Positions 37,288 to 46,202 of a DNA stretch of 64,000 nucleotides are shown here, piece after piece. Under the pieces are notes generated by a model. That model ran no database searches. It saw only the letters and a list, made by a program, of their open reading frames with translations, and was not told the origin of the DNA. The DNA comes from Marinobacter confluentis (GTDB lineage Bacteria > Pseudomonadota > Gammaproteobacteria > Pseudomonadales > Oleiphilaceae), in assembly GCF_004785685.1 (NCBI RefSeq), contig NZ_SRPF01000002.1:434001-498000 (forward strand), written 5' to 3'. Within the stretch, counting starts at the first letter, position 1. Each line of letters opens with the position of its first letter. The position numbers and the translations under genes were made by a program.

Positions 37288-38058
37288 ATGCGCAAAGTGA
37301 AGCAGTGTTTTATCGGCGTCGCCCTGACGCTGGCCGTGTTGTTAACAGGCCCACTTTTCCTGGCCGCCTGCGCGAGTTTCCAGGATTCATCAAGCTGGCG
37401 CACGGCCGACCGCTCCAGCACCGGCATTGCGCCCACCCCTGAACAGGAACAACGCGCTGTGGTGCAGGTATATGGCGCCCGTGCCTACAACTGGCGCGGT
37501 TATTTCGCGGTGCACACCTGGATCAGCACCAAGGAAGCCAGTGCCGATACCTACTACGTGCATGAGGTAACGGGATGGCGCCATTATGTCGTCCAGTCCC
37601 GACCGGACGCTCCGGACCGTGCCTGGTATGGGTCCGAACCCACACTGATTGCCGACATTCGTGGTGACCGGGCCGAGGCGATCCTTGATCAACTGGGCGG
37701 CGTTATCGAACGCTACCCCTACCCTACTGAATACGAGGCCTGGCCAGGGCCTAACAGCAATACATTTGTTTCCTGGGTGATTCGTCAGATTCCGGAGATG
37801 GATGTAGCTTTACCCAATCATGCGATTGGCAAGGACTTTCTTGGCGATGACCTGGTGGCCGAGGTGCCGGGTGGCACCGGTTATCAGCTATCGCTGGGTG
37901 GCTACTTTGGAATTCTTGCAGGTACACGGGAAGGGCTGGAGTTAAACATTCTCGGCCTGTCGCTGGGCGTTAATCCGCTGGGACTTGGCATCAAACTCCC
38001 CGGAGTGGGAGAACTGGCGTTACGCAACACCAATCCAATGTCTGAAGCAACGCCTTAG
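37288..38058 (+). CDS. DUF3750 domain-containing protein
   Basis: 256 aa. The N-terminus has a hydrophobic segment (GVALTLAVLLTGPLFLAACA) that is either a membrane anchor or, with LAAC, a possible lipobox at Cys28. The DUF3750 domain follows: YGARAYNWRGYFAVHTWIS, WRHYVVQ, YPTEYEAWPGPNSNTFVSWV and a glycine-rich C-terminus. The conserved HTW and NSNTF stretches resemble a cysteine/histidine hydrolase-like family of unknown role. A MITE-like element follows about 30 bp downstream. Confidence 0.82.
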   Translation: MRKVKQCFIGVALTLAVLLTGPLFLAACASFQDSSSWRTADRSSTGIAPTPEQEQRAVVQVYGARAYNWRGYFAVHTWISTKEASADTYYVHEVTGWRHYVVQSRPDAPDRAWYGSEPTLIADIRGDRAEAILDQLGGVIERYPYPTEYEAWPGPNSNTFVSWVIRQIPEMDVALPNHAIGKDFLGDDLVAEVPGGTGYQLSLGGYFGILAGTREGLELNILGLSLGVNPLGLGIKLPGVGELALRNTNPMSEATP

Positions 38059-38087
38059 TCCGCTTCAGGTGCTACCAGCACGGCCGT

Positions 38088-38267
38088 GGCAGGGTAGGCC
38101 GCCCAAAAAAACGCTACAAGCACCCCTGCGGGGTCCAGCCAGCAATCACAGATTGCTGTCGTTCGGCTGTCGCATGAAGCTTTGCTTCATAAACGCTCGG
38201 CCGAACCCATGTGCGCTTGGGCTCCGCCATCCATGGCTCCGCACATTTTTGGGCGGCCTACCCTGCC
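38088..38267. mobile_element. MITE-like element with 22-bp terminal inverted repeats
   Basis: The 22 bases at 38088-38109 are the exact reverse complement of those at 38246-38267. Both ends are flanked directly by CCGT (38084-38087 and 38268-38271), a possible 4-bp target duplication. Inside are nested inverted repeats: CAGCAATC/GATTGCTG (38140-38158), GTTCGGC/GCCGAAC (38161/38206), ATGAAGC/GCTTCAT (38174-38190) and ATGTGCG/CGCACAT (38209/38246). No coding frame is present, so any movement would need a transposase encoded elsewhere. Confidence 0.65.
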
Positions 38268-38290
38268 CCGTCCTCTCTACGAGTATGCCG

Positions 38291-38614
38291 TCAGAATATG
38301 GTTAGTCCCGCATAGCGGACGAGACCTGCTGCAGCGATACCCCCGGCAATCGAAGGCAACGGTTTTTTGGTTGCCAGCATGATTACGGCCGTCACAATCA
38401 GCGCCGCCACAGAACCCGCATCCCCGCTAAAAGCCATTGGTGTAATTATGGCAATAAGAACCGAGCTGGCCATGGTGTTGATGAAGCTTTCGATTCTGGA
38501 ACTGATGGTGACGAAAGACATCAGGAAAACACCGCCGAAGCGAGTAACCACCGTTACAGCGGTGATAATTGCGATCAGCGCAAGGATGCCTGCGGTTGTT
38601 GTATCGATGCTCAT
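38291..38614 (-). CDS. AzlD-family branched-chain amino acid exporter subunit
   Basis: 107 aa, four hydrophobic helices. The pattern TAVTVVTRFGGVFLM, TMASSVLIAIITPMAF and AALIVTAVIMLATKKPLPSIAGG is typical of AzlD, the small partner of AzlC. Together they export branched-chain amino acids or analogues across the inner membrane. It overlaps the azlC stop by 4 bp (ATGA). Confidence 0.85.
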   Translation of the reverse strand: MSIDTTTAGILALIAIITAVTVVTRFGGVFLMSFVTISSRIESFINTMASSVLIAIITPMAFSGDAGSVAALIVTAVIMLATKKPLPSIAGGIAAAGLVRYAGLTIF

Positions 38615-39360
38615 GCATCCCCCTCGTTTTCCGCGGTTTTAACACCGCTATCCCCGGGCTTTTTTTCCAGCCAGAAAAAACCAATAGCACCGCCAGCCAG
38701 CGCCCCGACCACCACATGCATATTCGGCGGCAACCACTTCCAGGCAGCCAGGGACGTTATTGCGGCTACCGCCCAGGCCACCAGGGTTCTCGGGGATTTA
38801 TTGCCACCCAGGGCCATGGCCAGCAGGAAGCAGCCCAGCACCATGTCCAGCCCCAGGGATTTCGGGTCCTGCAGTAAGCCGCCAAAATAGACGCCCAGCC
38901 AGGTTCCAATGATCCAGGCCATCCAGATGGCGATGCCGCCGCCGAGGATGACCTCCAGGTTGCGTTTGCCCCGCTGGTGTTCCTGGGCAGACACCGCCCA
39001 GTTGGCGTCAGTGAGCAACAGCAGCAGGCTGTAGCGACGGCCCGGGGACATGTCCCTGAGCATGGGGTAGAGCGAGGCGCCCATCAGCAGGTGGCGGGAA
39101 TTGATGGCGAAAACCACGGCAATCAGCGGAAGCAGGGATACTTCACTACCCCACATATCGATTGCTGCGAACTGGGAAGCACCGGCGAAGACGGTGGCGC
39201 TCATCAGGATCGCCTGAAGTGGTTCCAACCCCTTCTGTACAGCGGCTAAACCGAACGCAGCGCCGAACGCCACCACGAATAACGAGATGGGTAACAGCCG
39301 GAAAAATTCATAACGAACTTTCGTGGCGCTGAACTGGTAGGAATAGGTTGTGGGCGTCAT
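38611..39360 (-). CDS. AzlC-family amino acid exporter subunit
   Basis: 249 aa, several membrane helices. AzlC marks: LLPISLFVVAFGAAFGLAAVQKGL, FAGASQFAAIDMWG, and INSRHLLMGASLYPML. It acts with the AzlD protein encoded immediately downstream to export branched-chain amino acids. No regulator gene is adjacent. The start follows a short AT-rich gap of about 70 bp from the convergent-side sirtuin gene. Confidence 0.9.
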   Translation of the reverse strand: MTPTTYSYQFSATKVRYEFFRLLPISLFVVAFGAAFGLAAVQKGLEPLQAILMSATVFAGASQFAAIDMWGSEVSLLPLIAVVFAINSRHLLMGASLYPMLRDMSPGRRYSLLLLLTDANWAVSAQEHQRGKRNLEVILGGGIAIWMAWIIGTWLGVYFGGLLQDPKSLGLDMVLGCFLLAMALGGNKSPRTLVAWAVAAITSLAAWKWLPPNMHVVVGALAGGAIGFFWLEKKPGDSGVKTAENEGDA

Positions 39361-39428
39361 TGTAGCAAGCTAATGAAATTGGCATCACTTCCCTATAGGT
39401 AGATGCCGAAAAACCGGCCCTTCATAGA

Positions 39429-40283
39429 CTAAAGTTCGGCCAGTGCGTGGTCCAGGGTCTGGCTGATGGTGGCATTCAGCTTCAGATCCACCAGCGAATC
39501 CGCGCGGGTTCGGCCGAGGTTCAGCGTTGCCATTGGTCGCGACCATTCCTGTGCATAGCGGCAGAAACGGAAACCGGAATAGACCATCAGGGACGAGCCG
39601 ATCACCAGCAGGCCATCACTGGCTTTGAGTGCGTCCAGCGCCGAATGCACCCGCTGTTTTGGCACATAGTCGCCGAAGAACACCACGTCCGGCTTGAGAA
39701 TACCGCCGCAGTGGGTGCAGTCGGCAATGTTGAACCGGGAGAAATCGATTTCCAGGTCGGCGTCTCCGTCCGGGGCTGCCGTTGCCGAGTAGTTATCGAA
39801 GCCGGGGTTCAGTTCGGCACAGCGTTCGTGAACCAGGTCCCGGCTGGAGCGGTTGCCGCAGGTCATGCAGATTACCTCGTCGGCCCGGCCGTGAAGATCC
39901 ATCGCCAGATGGCTTCCTGCTTTCTGGTGCAAACGGTCCACATTCTGAGTCACCAGGAGGTTGCTGTGGCCTCGCTTTTCCAGTTCGGCAATCCGCTGAT
40001 GGGCCGGGTTGGGCGTGGCGTTTCGAATAATCGGCCAGCCAATCAGGCTTCGACCCCAGTATCGCTGACGCACCTGCTGGCTAGCCATGAAATCCCCGTG
40101 CTGGACCGGCTGCCTGCGCTTCCAGCTGCCCTCGCCGTCGCGATAATCCGGAATGCCGGAATCGGTACTGACACCGGCGCCAGTCAGAATCAGTAACCGG
40201 GGATGCCGACGAATAAAATCAGCCAGCAGCTGCCCTGCCTGTTCAGGCTCATGGGCTTCCAGGGGCTCCTCGCCGATGGGCAT
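39429..40283 (-). CDS. Sir2-family NAD-dependent protein deacetylase (class II-like)
   Basis: 284 aa. NAD-binding and catalytic motifs are intact: LILTGAGVSTDSGIPDYRD, LVTQNVDRLHQKAGS and the catalytic His in DLHGRADEVICMTCG. Zinc ligands appear as two CxxC pairs, CMTC and CTHC, about 60 residues apart. It removes acyl groups from lysines with NAD+ consumption. The GSWKRRQPV stretch is typical of class II sirtuins. I prefer the start at 40283, with AAGG 7 bp upstream; an ATG at 40319 is also possible. Confidence 0.9.
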   Translation of the reverse strand: MPIGEEPLEAHEPEQAGQLLADFIRRHPRLLILTGAGVSTDSGIPDYRDGEGSWKRRQPVQHGDFMASQQVRQRYWGRSLIGWPIIRNATPNPAHQRIAELEKRGHSNLLVTQNVDRLHQKAGSHLAMDLHGRADEVICMTCGNRSSRDLVHERCAELNPGFDNYSATAAPDGDADLEIDFSRFNIADCTHCGGILKPDVVFFGDYVPKQRVHSALDALKASDGLLVIGSSLMVYSGFRFCRYAQEWSRPMATLNLGRTRADSLVDLKLNATISQTLDHALAEL

Positions 40284-40415
40284 GGAAACACCTTTTGTGG
40301 GATGTCGGAATGCGGTCATAAACCCTCATCGTCAGGCTGGATTGCCTACTTTAAGGGGCAAAACCGGCGCTGCCAACGTCCCCTGCTGGAAATACCCGGC
40401 ACCATGGCCGTAAAC

Positions 40416-40438
40416 TTGTGCGCAGATTCTTAGCGCAA
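40416..40438 (+). promoter_or_regulatory. Candidate OhrR operator upstream of ohrR
   Basis: TTGTGCGCAGATTCTTAGCG lies about 15-35 bp before the ohrR start. It matches the element in front of ohr (TTGCGCGCAAATCTT) in its first half and ends in GCGCAA, an inverted partner of TTGYGC. Autoregulation by OhrR is inferred. Confidence 0.55.
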
Positions 40439-40452
40439 CGGTTTTTAACGCC

Positions 40453-40902
40453 ATGACTAAAGACACCACCTGTTCCGAACTGCTGTTGGATAACCAGCTC
40501 TGCTTCGCCCTCTATTCCACATCGCTGATGATGACCAAAACCTACAAACCACTGCTCAAAGCGCTGGACCTTACCTACCCCCAGTATCTGGCCATGCTGG
40601 TGCTCTGGGAGGAAGACGGGATTACCGTCAGCCATATCAGCAGGCGGTTGTTAACGGACCCGGGGTCGGTCACGCCATTGCTGAAAAGACTGGAAGCCGA
40701 CGGGCTGCTGACCCGCCAGCGTCGAAAGGAGGACGAGCGAGTGGTTGATCTTCATCTGACTGCGAAAGGAAAAGCGCTTCAGGATCAGGCGAAGACCATT
40801 CCCGGTTGTATCGTAAACGCCAGCAACCAGAGCGTGTCCGACCTGATGGAGCTCAAGCGCCAGTTACTGAAACTTCGCGAAAACCTGAAAACCCCGGTAT
40901 AG
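40453..40902 (+). CDS. ohrR: MarR-family organic hydroperoxide-sensing regulator OhrR
   Basis: 149 aa winged-helix repressor. LLLDNQLCFALYSTSLMM carries the redox-sensing cysteine near residue 17, as in OhrR proteins. The DNA-binding part reads GITVSHISRRLLTDPGSVTPLLKRLEADGLLTRQR, with a wing at KEDERVVDLHLT. Oxidation of the cysteine by organic hydroperoxides relieves repression of ohr, which lies 114 bp downstream on the same strand. A second cysteine (PGCIV, about residue 118) could form the disulfide in a two-Cys OhrR. Confidence 0.92.
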   Translation: MTKDTTCSELLLDNQLCFALYSTSLMMTKTYKPLLKALDLTYPQYLAMLVLWEEDGITVSHISRRLLTDPGSVTPLLKRLEADGLLTRQRRKEDERVVDLHLTAKGKALQDQAKTIPGCIVNASNQSVSDLMELKRQLLKLRENLKTPV

Positions 40903-40943
40903 CCGGATGTAACCCAATCCATTACGCAAACCGGACATTTATC

Positions 40944-40968
40944 TTGCGCGCAAATCTTTTGTGCGTTA
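40944..40968 (+). promoter_or_regulatory. Candidate OhrR operator upstream of ohr
   Basis: A perfect palindrome TTGCGCGCAA (40944-40953) is followed by ATCTTT and TTGTGCGTTAA. It lies about 50-75 bp before the ohr start and shares its core with the element in front of ohrR. TTACAAT just downstream (about 40984-40990) could be the -10 hexamer. Confidence 0.6.
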
Positions 40969-41016
40969 AGTTGGGGTTGATCTTACAATCAGAAGCAGAC
41001 ACAGGGAGAACAGATT

Positions 41017-41442
41017 ATGGCGATTCAAGAAGTTCTGTACCGCGCATCAGCAGAAGCCACCGGTGGCCGTGACGGCCGCGCTATTTCCTCTGACGGAGTG
41101 CTGGACGTTGAACTAGCCACCCCCAAAGAAATGGGCGGCGCTGGCGGCAAAGGCACCAATCCCGAGCAGCTGTTTGCGGCCGGTTATTCCGCCTGTTTTA
41201 TCGGCGCCATGAAGTTTGTCGCCGGTCGGGACAAGCTGCCCATGCCTGACGACGCTTCCATCGAAGGTGAAGTGGGCATCGGCCAGATCCCCAACGGTTT
41301 TGGCATTGAAGTAGAGCTGAAGATCTCCCTGCCGGGCATGGACGACGCCCAGGCGGATAAGCTGATCGAAGAAGCCCACAAGGTGTGCCCCTATTCCAAC
41401 GCCACCCGTGGCAACATCGATGTCACGCTGACACGCGTGTAA
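41017..41442 (+). CDS. ohr: Organic hydroperoxide resistance protein Ohr
   Basis: 141 aa, standard Ohr length. It is a thiol peroxidase that reduces organic hydroperoxides in the cytoplasm using lipoylated proteins. The two catalytic cysteines are in [15 protein letters not shown] and [13 protein letters not shown], and the conserved Arg/Glu environment is intact. It is preceded by AGGGAG ribosome-binding site and the OhrR operator, and followed by a strong terminator. Confidence 0.95.
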   Translation: MAIQEVLYRASAEATGGRDGRAISSDGVLDVELATPKEMGGAGGKGTNPEQLFAAGYSACFIGAMKFVAGRDKLPMPDDASIEGEVGIGQIPNGFGIEVELKISLPGMDDAQADKLIEEAHKVCPYSNATRGNIDVTLTRV

Positions 41443-41471
41443 ACGGAAGCACGCTTGAAGTGTGATCGTTT

Positions 41472-41503
41472 AAAAAGGCAGCGGGCTTCCCCGCTGCCTT
41501 TTT
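41472..41503. terminator. Bidirectional Rho-independent terminator
   Basis: AAAAAGGCAGCGGG (41472-41485) and CCCGCTGCCTTTTT (41490-41503) form a perfect 14-bp stem with a 4-base loop and A/T tracts on both sides. It terminates ohr on plus and the LysE gene on minus. Confidence 0.85.
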
Positions 41504-42120
41504 TACATCAGCTCGGCAAATTCCACGGACACCATGGGAATCACCGACAGCGCCAGCAGCAGCCCCATGGTCCAGTTGAACCAGCGGCGATAGACTGGTT
41601 TCTGCAGCAACCGTCGCAACCCCGCACCTCCAAGCATCCAGGCCCCAACGCAGGGCACCGCCACCACCAGAAACGCCGCAGCAATCCAGCTTGCCTGCTG
41701 GATCACTGCCCCACTCACCGTGGTAAAAGTGGCCAGAGCGCCAACCGCCATCACCCAGGCCTTGGGATTCACCCACTGGAAAGCAGCAGCCTGCAAGAAG
41801 GACAGAGGACGGCTGGTGTCATCCTCTTTAATCTCCGTGGCAGTGGTCGCAATCCGCCATGCCAGATACATGAGATAGGTGATACCCAGCACCTTGATCA
41901 CCTGATGCATCACCGGAACCGCCTCGAACACTTTGCCAAGCCCCATGCTGATGGCCAGCACCATGGCCGGAAAGCCAATACAGATTCCCAGGTAATGAGG
42001 CAGCGTTCGCCATACCCCGAAGTTCATGCCCGAGGTCATCACCATGATGTTGTTCGGGCCCGGCGTGGCGGTTGAAACCAACGCAAAAAGTAAAACGCTC
42101 AGAAGCACTTCCATGGTCAT
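41503..42120 (-). CDS. LysE/RhtB-family amino acid exporter
   Basis: 205 aa, six predicted helices. The N-terminal TPGPNNIMVMTSGMNFG is the LysE/RhtB signature, and KVLGITYLMYLAWRIA and FQWVNPKAWVMAVGA follow. The protein exports amino acids or related compounds. It overlaps the DUF1127 gene by 4 bp, and the pair diverges from a MocR regulator gene that probably controls it. Confidence 0.9.
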   Translation of the reverse strand: MTMEVLLSVLLFALVSTATPGPNNIMVMTSGMNFGVWRTLPHYLGICIGFPAMVLAISMGLGKVFEAVPVMHQVIKVLGITYLMYLAWRIATTATEIKEDDTSRPLSFLQAAAFQWVNPKAWVMAVGALATFTTVSGAVIQQASWIAAAFLVVAVPCVGAWMLGGAGLRRLLQKPVYRRWFNWTMGLLLALSVIPMVSVEFAELM

Positions 42121-42371
42121 CTCCCCAATCCCTGGATTTTCCAGAATGGCTTGAGCAGCTCAGCCTGACGCTGCTCCTCGGTCAGCCCGATGTCGGCCAG
42201 CAAGTGGTCGCTCAGTTGGGCCAGGTGCCGACGGGTTCGACGAGATTGAAGCATCTGCATCACCCACTTTCCGGAAATCACCACCATGACCGCGTTCTGC
42301 GCTTTCGCTGCGGCGTCCGCCTTGCGAATAATCCCCAGGCCTTTAAGCGATTGGATGTTTGCAGTGGTCAT
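42117..42371 (-). CDS. DUF1127 small protein
   Basis: 84 aa. The C-terminal half has the DUF1127 pattern RRHLAQLSDHLLADIGLTEEQRQAE, split by its usual helix turn. Such proteins are small, basic and often regulatory or RNA-associated; the role here is unknown. The start has GGAGAAGGACC upstream. It is translated with the downstream LysE gene (4-bp overlap). Confidence 0.85.
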   Translation of the reverse strand: MTTANIQSLKGLGIIRKADAAAKAQNAVMVVISGKWVMQMLQSRRTRRHLAQLSDHLLADIGLTEEQRQAELLKPFWKIQGLGR

Positions 42372-42434
42372 GGTCCTTCTCCTTCATTATCGGTTTGTGA
42401 GCCTGTTCATCCTGAACCGAATTTTGCAATGGTT

Positions 42435-42514
42435 ACAGATTCACTTATTTGGTATTTTGATCGGTACAGATGTGCCAAACCCCCATCTGTCATGGTCCAT
42501 TTTCTTTCATCTGT
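42435..42514. promoter_or_regulatory. Four ACAGAT/ATCTGT half-sites, candidate MocR operators
   Basis: ACAGAT occurs at 42435-42440 and 42466-42471, and its inverse ATCTGT at 42485-42490 and 42509-42514. Two copies extend to GTACAGAT and ATCTGTAC. They lie in the 171-bp gap between the divergent DUF1127/LysE pair and the MocR gene, as expected for MocR/PdxR regulators that bind paired direct and inverted repeats. Confidence 0.55.
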
Positions 42515-42542
42515 ACTGGTCGATTGCGAAGCGAGGGCAACA

Positions 42543-43961
42543 ATGGAAACCAATCTGTATGCGCAACTGGCGGATTCACTGAGCCAGCAGATTCGCGAAG
42601 GCCTGTTCCGGACCGGCGACAAGATGCCCTCGGTACGCCACCTGGCACGGCGGGAAGCCGTCAGCATTTCCACGGTGACCACCGCTTACAGCCTGCTGGA
42701 ACAATGGGGCTGGGTAGAGGCACGGCCGAAATCCGGGTATTTCGTGGCCCGGCGCCAGGACGACCGGCTGGCCATGCCACGCCAGGTGAAGATGAAGCCA
42801 AGGCCACGGGCCGCAACGACCTCGGAACTGGTCATGGAAGTTCAGCGGGATTCTGCCAACCAGAAAGGCGTCAGCATGTCCGCGGCGATTCCGGCGCTGG
42901 ACTTTCCGATTCTGGGCAACGTTCAGCGGGCCTTCACCCGTCTGTCCCGAACCCGCAAATATCTGGGGGTGGGTTATGACGCCCCAGAGGGCCTGCCGGA
43001 ATTCCGCCAGCAGATCGCCCGCCGCGCCGTGGACGCTGGGGTGCATGTATCACCGGATGAAATCATCAGCACCGCTGGCTGCCAGAACGCCATGGCCCTG
43101 GGTTTGCGGGTGCTGACCCAACCCGGCGACATCATTGCCCTGGAATCGCCCTGCTATTACGGGCTGATCCAGATGGCAGAAGCCTTTGGCCTGAAAGTGA
43201 TTGAAATACCGGCCCACCACGACACCGGCATCAGCGTAGAAGCCCTGAAGCTGGCGCTGGAGAAATGGCCGATCAAGGCGCTGGTGTCCGTGGCTACTTT
43301 CTCAAACCCGCTGGGGTCCATCATTCCCGATGAACGCAAACAGGAGCTGATGGAGCTGCTGGAAAAATACGATGTACCAATGATCGAGGACGACATTTAC
43401 GGCGAGCTGTATTTTGGCGACCGTCGTCCCAAATCGGTAAAGGCCTTCGACCGTGACGGCCGGGTACTGCTGTGCTCCTCGGTATCCAAAACCATTGACC
43501 CGCAATTGCGGGTGGGCTGGATCATGCCGGGCCGTTACCTGGAGAAGGTGACCCATCAGAAATTCATCCAGCAAGTATCCGGCTCTACCCTGCCCCAGAT
43601 GGTGACGGCAGAGATCATGGCCCAGGGCGCCTACGACCGGCACCTGCGCCAGGCCCGGGAAACCTACCGGATGCGCAGCCAGCAGCTGGTGGATCTGGTC
43701 AGCCAGCACTTCCCGGAAAACACCCGGCTGTCACGTCCCAAAGGCGGGCTGGTGGCCTGGGTAGAACTGCCGGACCGGGTCAACACCACCGAACTCTACC
43801 ATCGGGGCCGCAGCCAGAACCTGACCATTGCTCCCGGCGAGATCTTCTCCGCCTCCGGGCAGTACAAGTGCTGCTTCCGGATCAACTTCGCTCAGGGCTG
43901 GAGCCCCGAGCGCGTGGCGGCGGTTCAGACCTTCGGGGAGTGGATTCGGGAAAGCCTCTGA
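42543..43961 (+). CDS. MocR-family regulator (GntR helix-turn-helix fused to aminotransferase-like domain)
   Basis: 472 aa. An N-terminal GntR winged helix (ETNLYAQLADSLSQQIREGL, VSISTVTTAYSLLEQWGWVEARPKSGYFV) is joined to a fold-type I PLP aminotransferase domain. The PLP lysine is in LLCSSVSKTIDPQLRVGW. MocR proteins use PLP or an amino-acid aldimine as an effector and seldom have catalytic activity. The start at 42543 has GAGGGC upstream; a longer upstream frame is non-coding. It is divergent from DUF1127-LysE, so control of an amino acid exporter is likely. Confidence 0.92.
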   Translation: METNLYAQLADSLSQQIREGLFRTGDKMPSVRHLARREAVSISTVTTAYSLLEQWGWVEARPKSGYFVARRQDDRLAMPRQVKMKPRPRAATTSELVMEVQRDSANQKGVSMSAAIPALDFPILGNVQRAFTRLSRTRKYLGVGYDAPEGLPEFRQQIARRAVDAGVHVSPDEIISTAGCQNAMALGLRVLTQPGDIIALESPCYYGLIQMAEAFGLKVIEIPAHHDTGISVEALKLALEKWPIKALVSVATFSNPLGSIIPDERKQELMELLEKYDVPMIEDDIYGELYFGDRRPKSVKAFDRDGRVLLCSSVSKTIDPQLRVGWIMPGRYLEKVTHQKFIQQVSGSTLPQMVTAEIMAQGAYDRHLRQARETYRMRSQQLVDLVSQHFPENTRLSRPKGGLVAWVELPDRVNTTELYHRGRSQNLTIAPGEIFSASGQYKCCFRINFAQGWSPERVAAVQTFGEWIRESL

Positions 43962-44015
43962 TGACTGCTGATTGATCATGTTCCACTCCGCCTCAGCACA
44001 ACTCTACACCAGAAT

Positions 44016-44054
44016 ATGCAATCGATTGCATTTATAGGGCATTTAGACTATACC
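44016..44054 (+). promoter_or_regulatory. Promoter of the chemoreceptor gene with a 16-bp palindrome
   Basis: ATGCAATCGATTGCAT (44016-44031) is a perfect palindrome. Its right end supplies a -35-like TTGCAT (44026-44031), followed after 17 bp by TATACC (44049-44054). An operator overlapping the -35 box would fit repression. Confidence 0.5.
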
Positions 44055-44117
44055 TTCAGTGTCTGTCTCAAAAGAGATGACGCCTGTTGAGTGGCCGATT
44101 AATGGGTGCCTTTGCCG

Positions 44118-46202
44118 ATGTCTCAATCCAATCTCTCTTCTTCCCGCCCCCGGGCAGGCCGCTTTTCCTGGCTGACCCGTTTTCGCCTGACCCTTGTCAG
44201 CCGCCTGAGCCTTGGCTTCGGGATGGTCGGTCTGGGCGTCATCGGAATTCTGGTCGCCAGCCTGTTCAGCCTGCAGCAATCCAGCCAGGGACTGGACGCC
44301 CTGGTCTCTGAAGCCCTGCCGGTCAAACAGACCATCGCAAGTGCACGATTGACCCTGAAAGACATCAGCACCAGCGCTGCGGAGCATTACAACGCCCGGG
44401 TAGCCGGGGAATCGGCAGACATCCGGTCGCGAGTGGAAACCGACATCAACAGCTTCAATGAAATCATTGCCCGGCTGGAAAACGACTTCCCTCTGCTGAA
44501 CCAGGTGCCGGCCATAAAAGCTGGCCTGGCGGAGTCAGTGGAACAGGCCCGCGAGCAGTTTGAGCTTTTGATCAGGAACATGAACAGCCACGAGCGTTCA
44601 ATTGACGCCGAAGCCCGTATCACCGAAGTTCGCGCTGAAATCAATGAACTGAAAACCCGGGCGGAACCGGTTTTCCAGCGCAACCTGGATGCAATGGAGC
44701 AGGTAGATGCCATCGCCCTGGCCTACCGGCTACAGGGACTGTTCAACAATGCTTCCCTGCTGGCTATTAACGCCTCACTCGCTGACAGCCTGGAGGTCAT
44801 TGAGACGGTTCAGGCAGACCTGAGAGACAGCCTGGACGGCGTTGCGCGACTGACTTTTCCGATTCTGGACCAGAAACGGGCCGATCCCGCCTTTGCCGAC
44901 TATTACGACGACATGGACCCCCTGTTTGATCAACTGGAGCGCCTGACAACGGCAAACGACGGCCTGATTGCCCAACAGAAAAACCTGTTTGTTGAGATTC
45001 GCAGTGTGCTGCCGGCACGTGTAGACGCGGTTCAATCTGCACTGGCGGAGGCCGGTCGTGGCCTACAGGCGGTCTCGCAGCAGGTGGATGATGCAGTTGT
45101 GGGCATTAGCGATCAGGCACTTGAACAGGTAGGGCTTGGCCGTACCATCATGATTACGGCAACAGCCCTGATTCTGGCGCTCTGCCTGCTTGTATCCTGG
45201 CTGGTGGTACGAAGTGTACGCCGACCCATCCGCCGGTTGAGAGACTATATGAAACAGGTGGGGAACGGTGATTTCAGCGGCGAGGTGGGGCACTACGCAA
45301 AGGACGAAATCGGCGAGATCTTCCAGTCTACTGAGCAGCTGGTTCACAACATCCGGGACATGATTGCCCGGATCGCCGAGCTCAACAAAGACATCAACAC
45401 CATCTCCACCGATTCTGCGAAGGCGACCGATTCGGTGCGTACCCGGTTGAACAACCAGAGCCAGGATCTGCGATCCGTTGCCACAGCGGTGACCCAGATG
45501 TCGGCCAGTGTTCGGGAGGTCGCCCAGAATACCCGCGAAGCCGCCGCCGAAGTCAAACAGAGCGAAACCCAGGCCCATGACATCGAAACCGCCGTCAACG
45601 CGGCGGTAACCTCCACCGGCGAATTAGGCAGAACCATGCAATCCGCAACAGAGGTCATTCAGATGCTCGATAAGGAAGTGGTTGGCATCGAACAGATACT
45701 CGATGTCATCCGCAATATCGCTGAACAGACCAATCTGCTTGCACTGAATGCCGCCATAGAAGCAGCGCGGGCCGGTGAACAGGGCCGAGGATTTGCCGTG
45801 GTCGCTGACGAAGTGCGAACCCTGGCGAGCCGAACCCAGTCAAGCACGGAAGAGATCCGCCAGAAAATAGACTCGGTGATGGCCGGGTCACGCAATGCCG
45901 TCGAATCCATTGCCACCAGCGTCAGGAACGCCGACGACATATCCGGTCGGGTTGGCCATGTTCATGAAGCGTTCAAAGAGTACCTGACCTACGTTGAGCG
46001 AATCAGCGAAATCAACAACGAAGTGTCAGTGACCACCGGCGAGCAAGAGTCCGTCTCGGAACAGATCACAGAGCGCATTCACACCACCAGCGACAGCAGC
46101 GCCGCCGTCGCTACCGACTTCGAACTGACTTCCCAGCGGGTAGCGGAGCTGGATGAAATTGCCAACAACCTGGACCAGGAGATCAAGCGTTTCCAGCTAT
46201 GA
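44118..46202 (+). CDS. Methyl-accepting chemotaxis protein
   Basis: 694 aa. A first transmembrane helix at about 31-52 ([16 protein letters not shown]), a large helical periplasmic sensor to about 340, a second helix at about 345-366 ([16 protein letters not shown]), a HAMP domain to about 420, and the methyl-accepting coiled coil. The conserved tip, [22 protein letters not shown] then [15 protein letters not shown], is at about 534-570. No CheR-docking pentapeptide is seen at the C-terminus. The start is uncertain: 44118 or a GTG at 44106, and neither has a strong ribosome-binding site. The attractant is unknown. Confidence 0.93.
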   Translation: MSQSNLSSSRPRAGRFSWLTRFRLTLVSRLSLGFGMVGLGVIGILVASLFSLQQSSQGLDALVSEALPVKQTIASARLTLKDISTSAAEHYNARVAGESADIRSRVETDINSFNEIIARLENDFPLLNQVPAIKAGLAESVEQAREQFELLIRNMNSHERSIDAEARITEVRAEINELKTRAEPVFQRNLDAMEQVDAIALAYRLQGLFNNASLLAINASLADSLEVIETVQADLRDSLDGVARLTFPILDQKRADPAFADYYDDMDPLFDQLERLTTANDGLIAQQKNLFVEIRSVLPARVDAVQSALAEAGRGLQAVSQQVDDAVVGISDQALEQVGLGRTIMITATALILALCLLVSWLVVRSVRRPIRRLRDYMKQVGNGDFSGEVGHYAKDEIGEIFQSTEQLVHNIRDMIARIAELNKDINTISTDSAKATDSVRTRLNNQSQDLRSVATAVTQMSASVREVAQNTREAAAEVKQSETQAHDIETAVNAAVTSTGELGRTMQSATEVIQMLDKEVVGIEQILDVIRNIAEQTNLLALNAAIEAARAGEQGRGFAVVADEVRTLASRTQSSTEEIRQKIDSVMAGSRNAVESIATSVRNADDISGRVGHVHEAFKEYLTYVERISEINNEVSVTTGEQESVSEQITERIHTTSDSSAAVATDFELTSQRVAELDEIANNLDQEIKRFQL

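Noticed and set aside
42072-42542. N-terminal extension of the MocR frame
   Set aside because: The extra 157 codons would overlap the DUF1127 gene and its regulatory gap; MocR proteins begin with the GntR domain at 42543.
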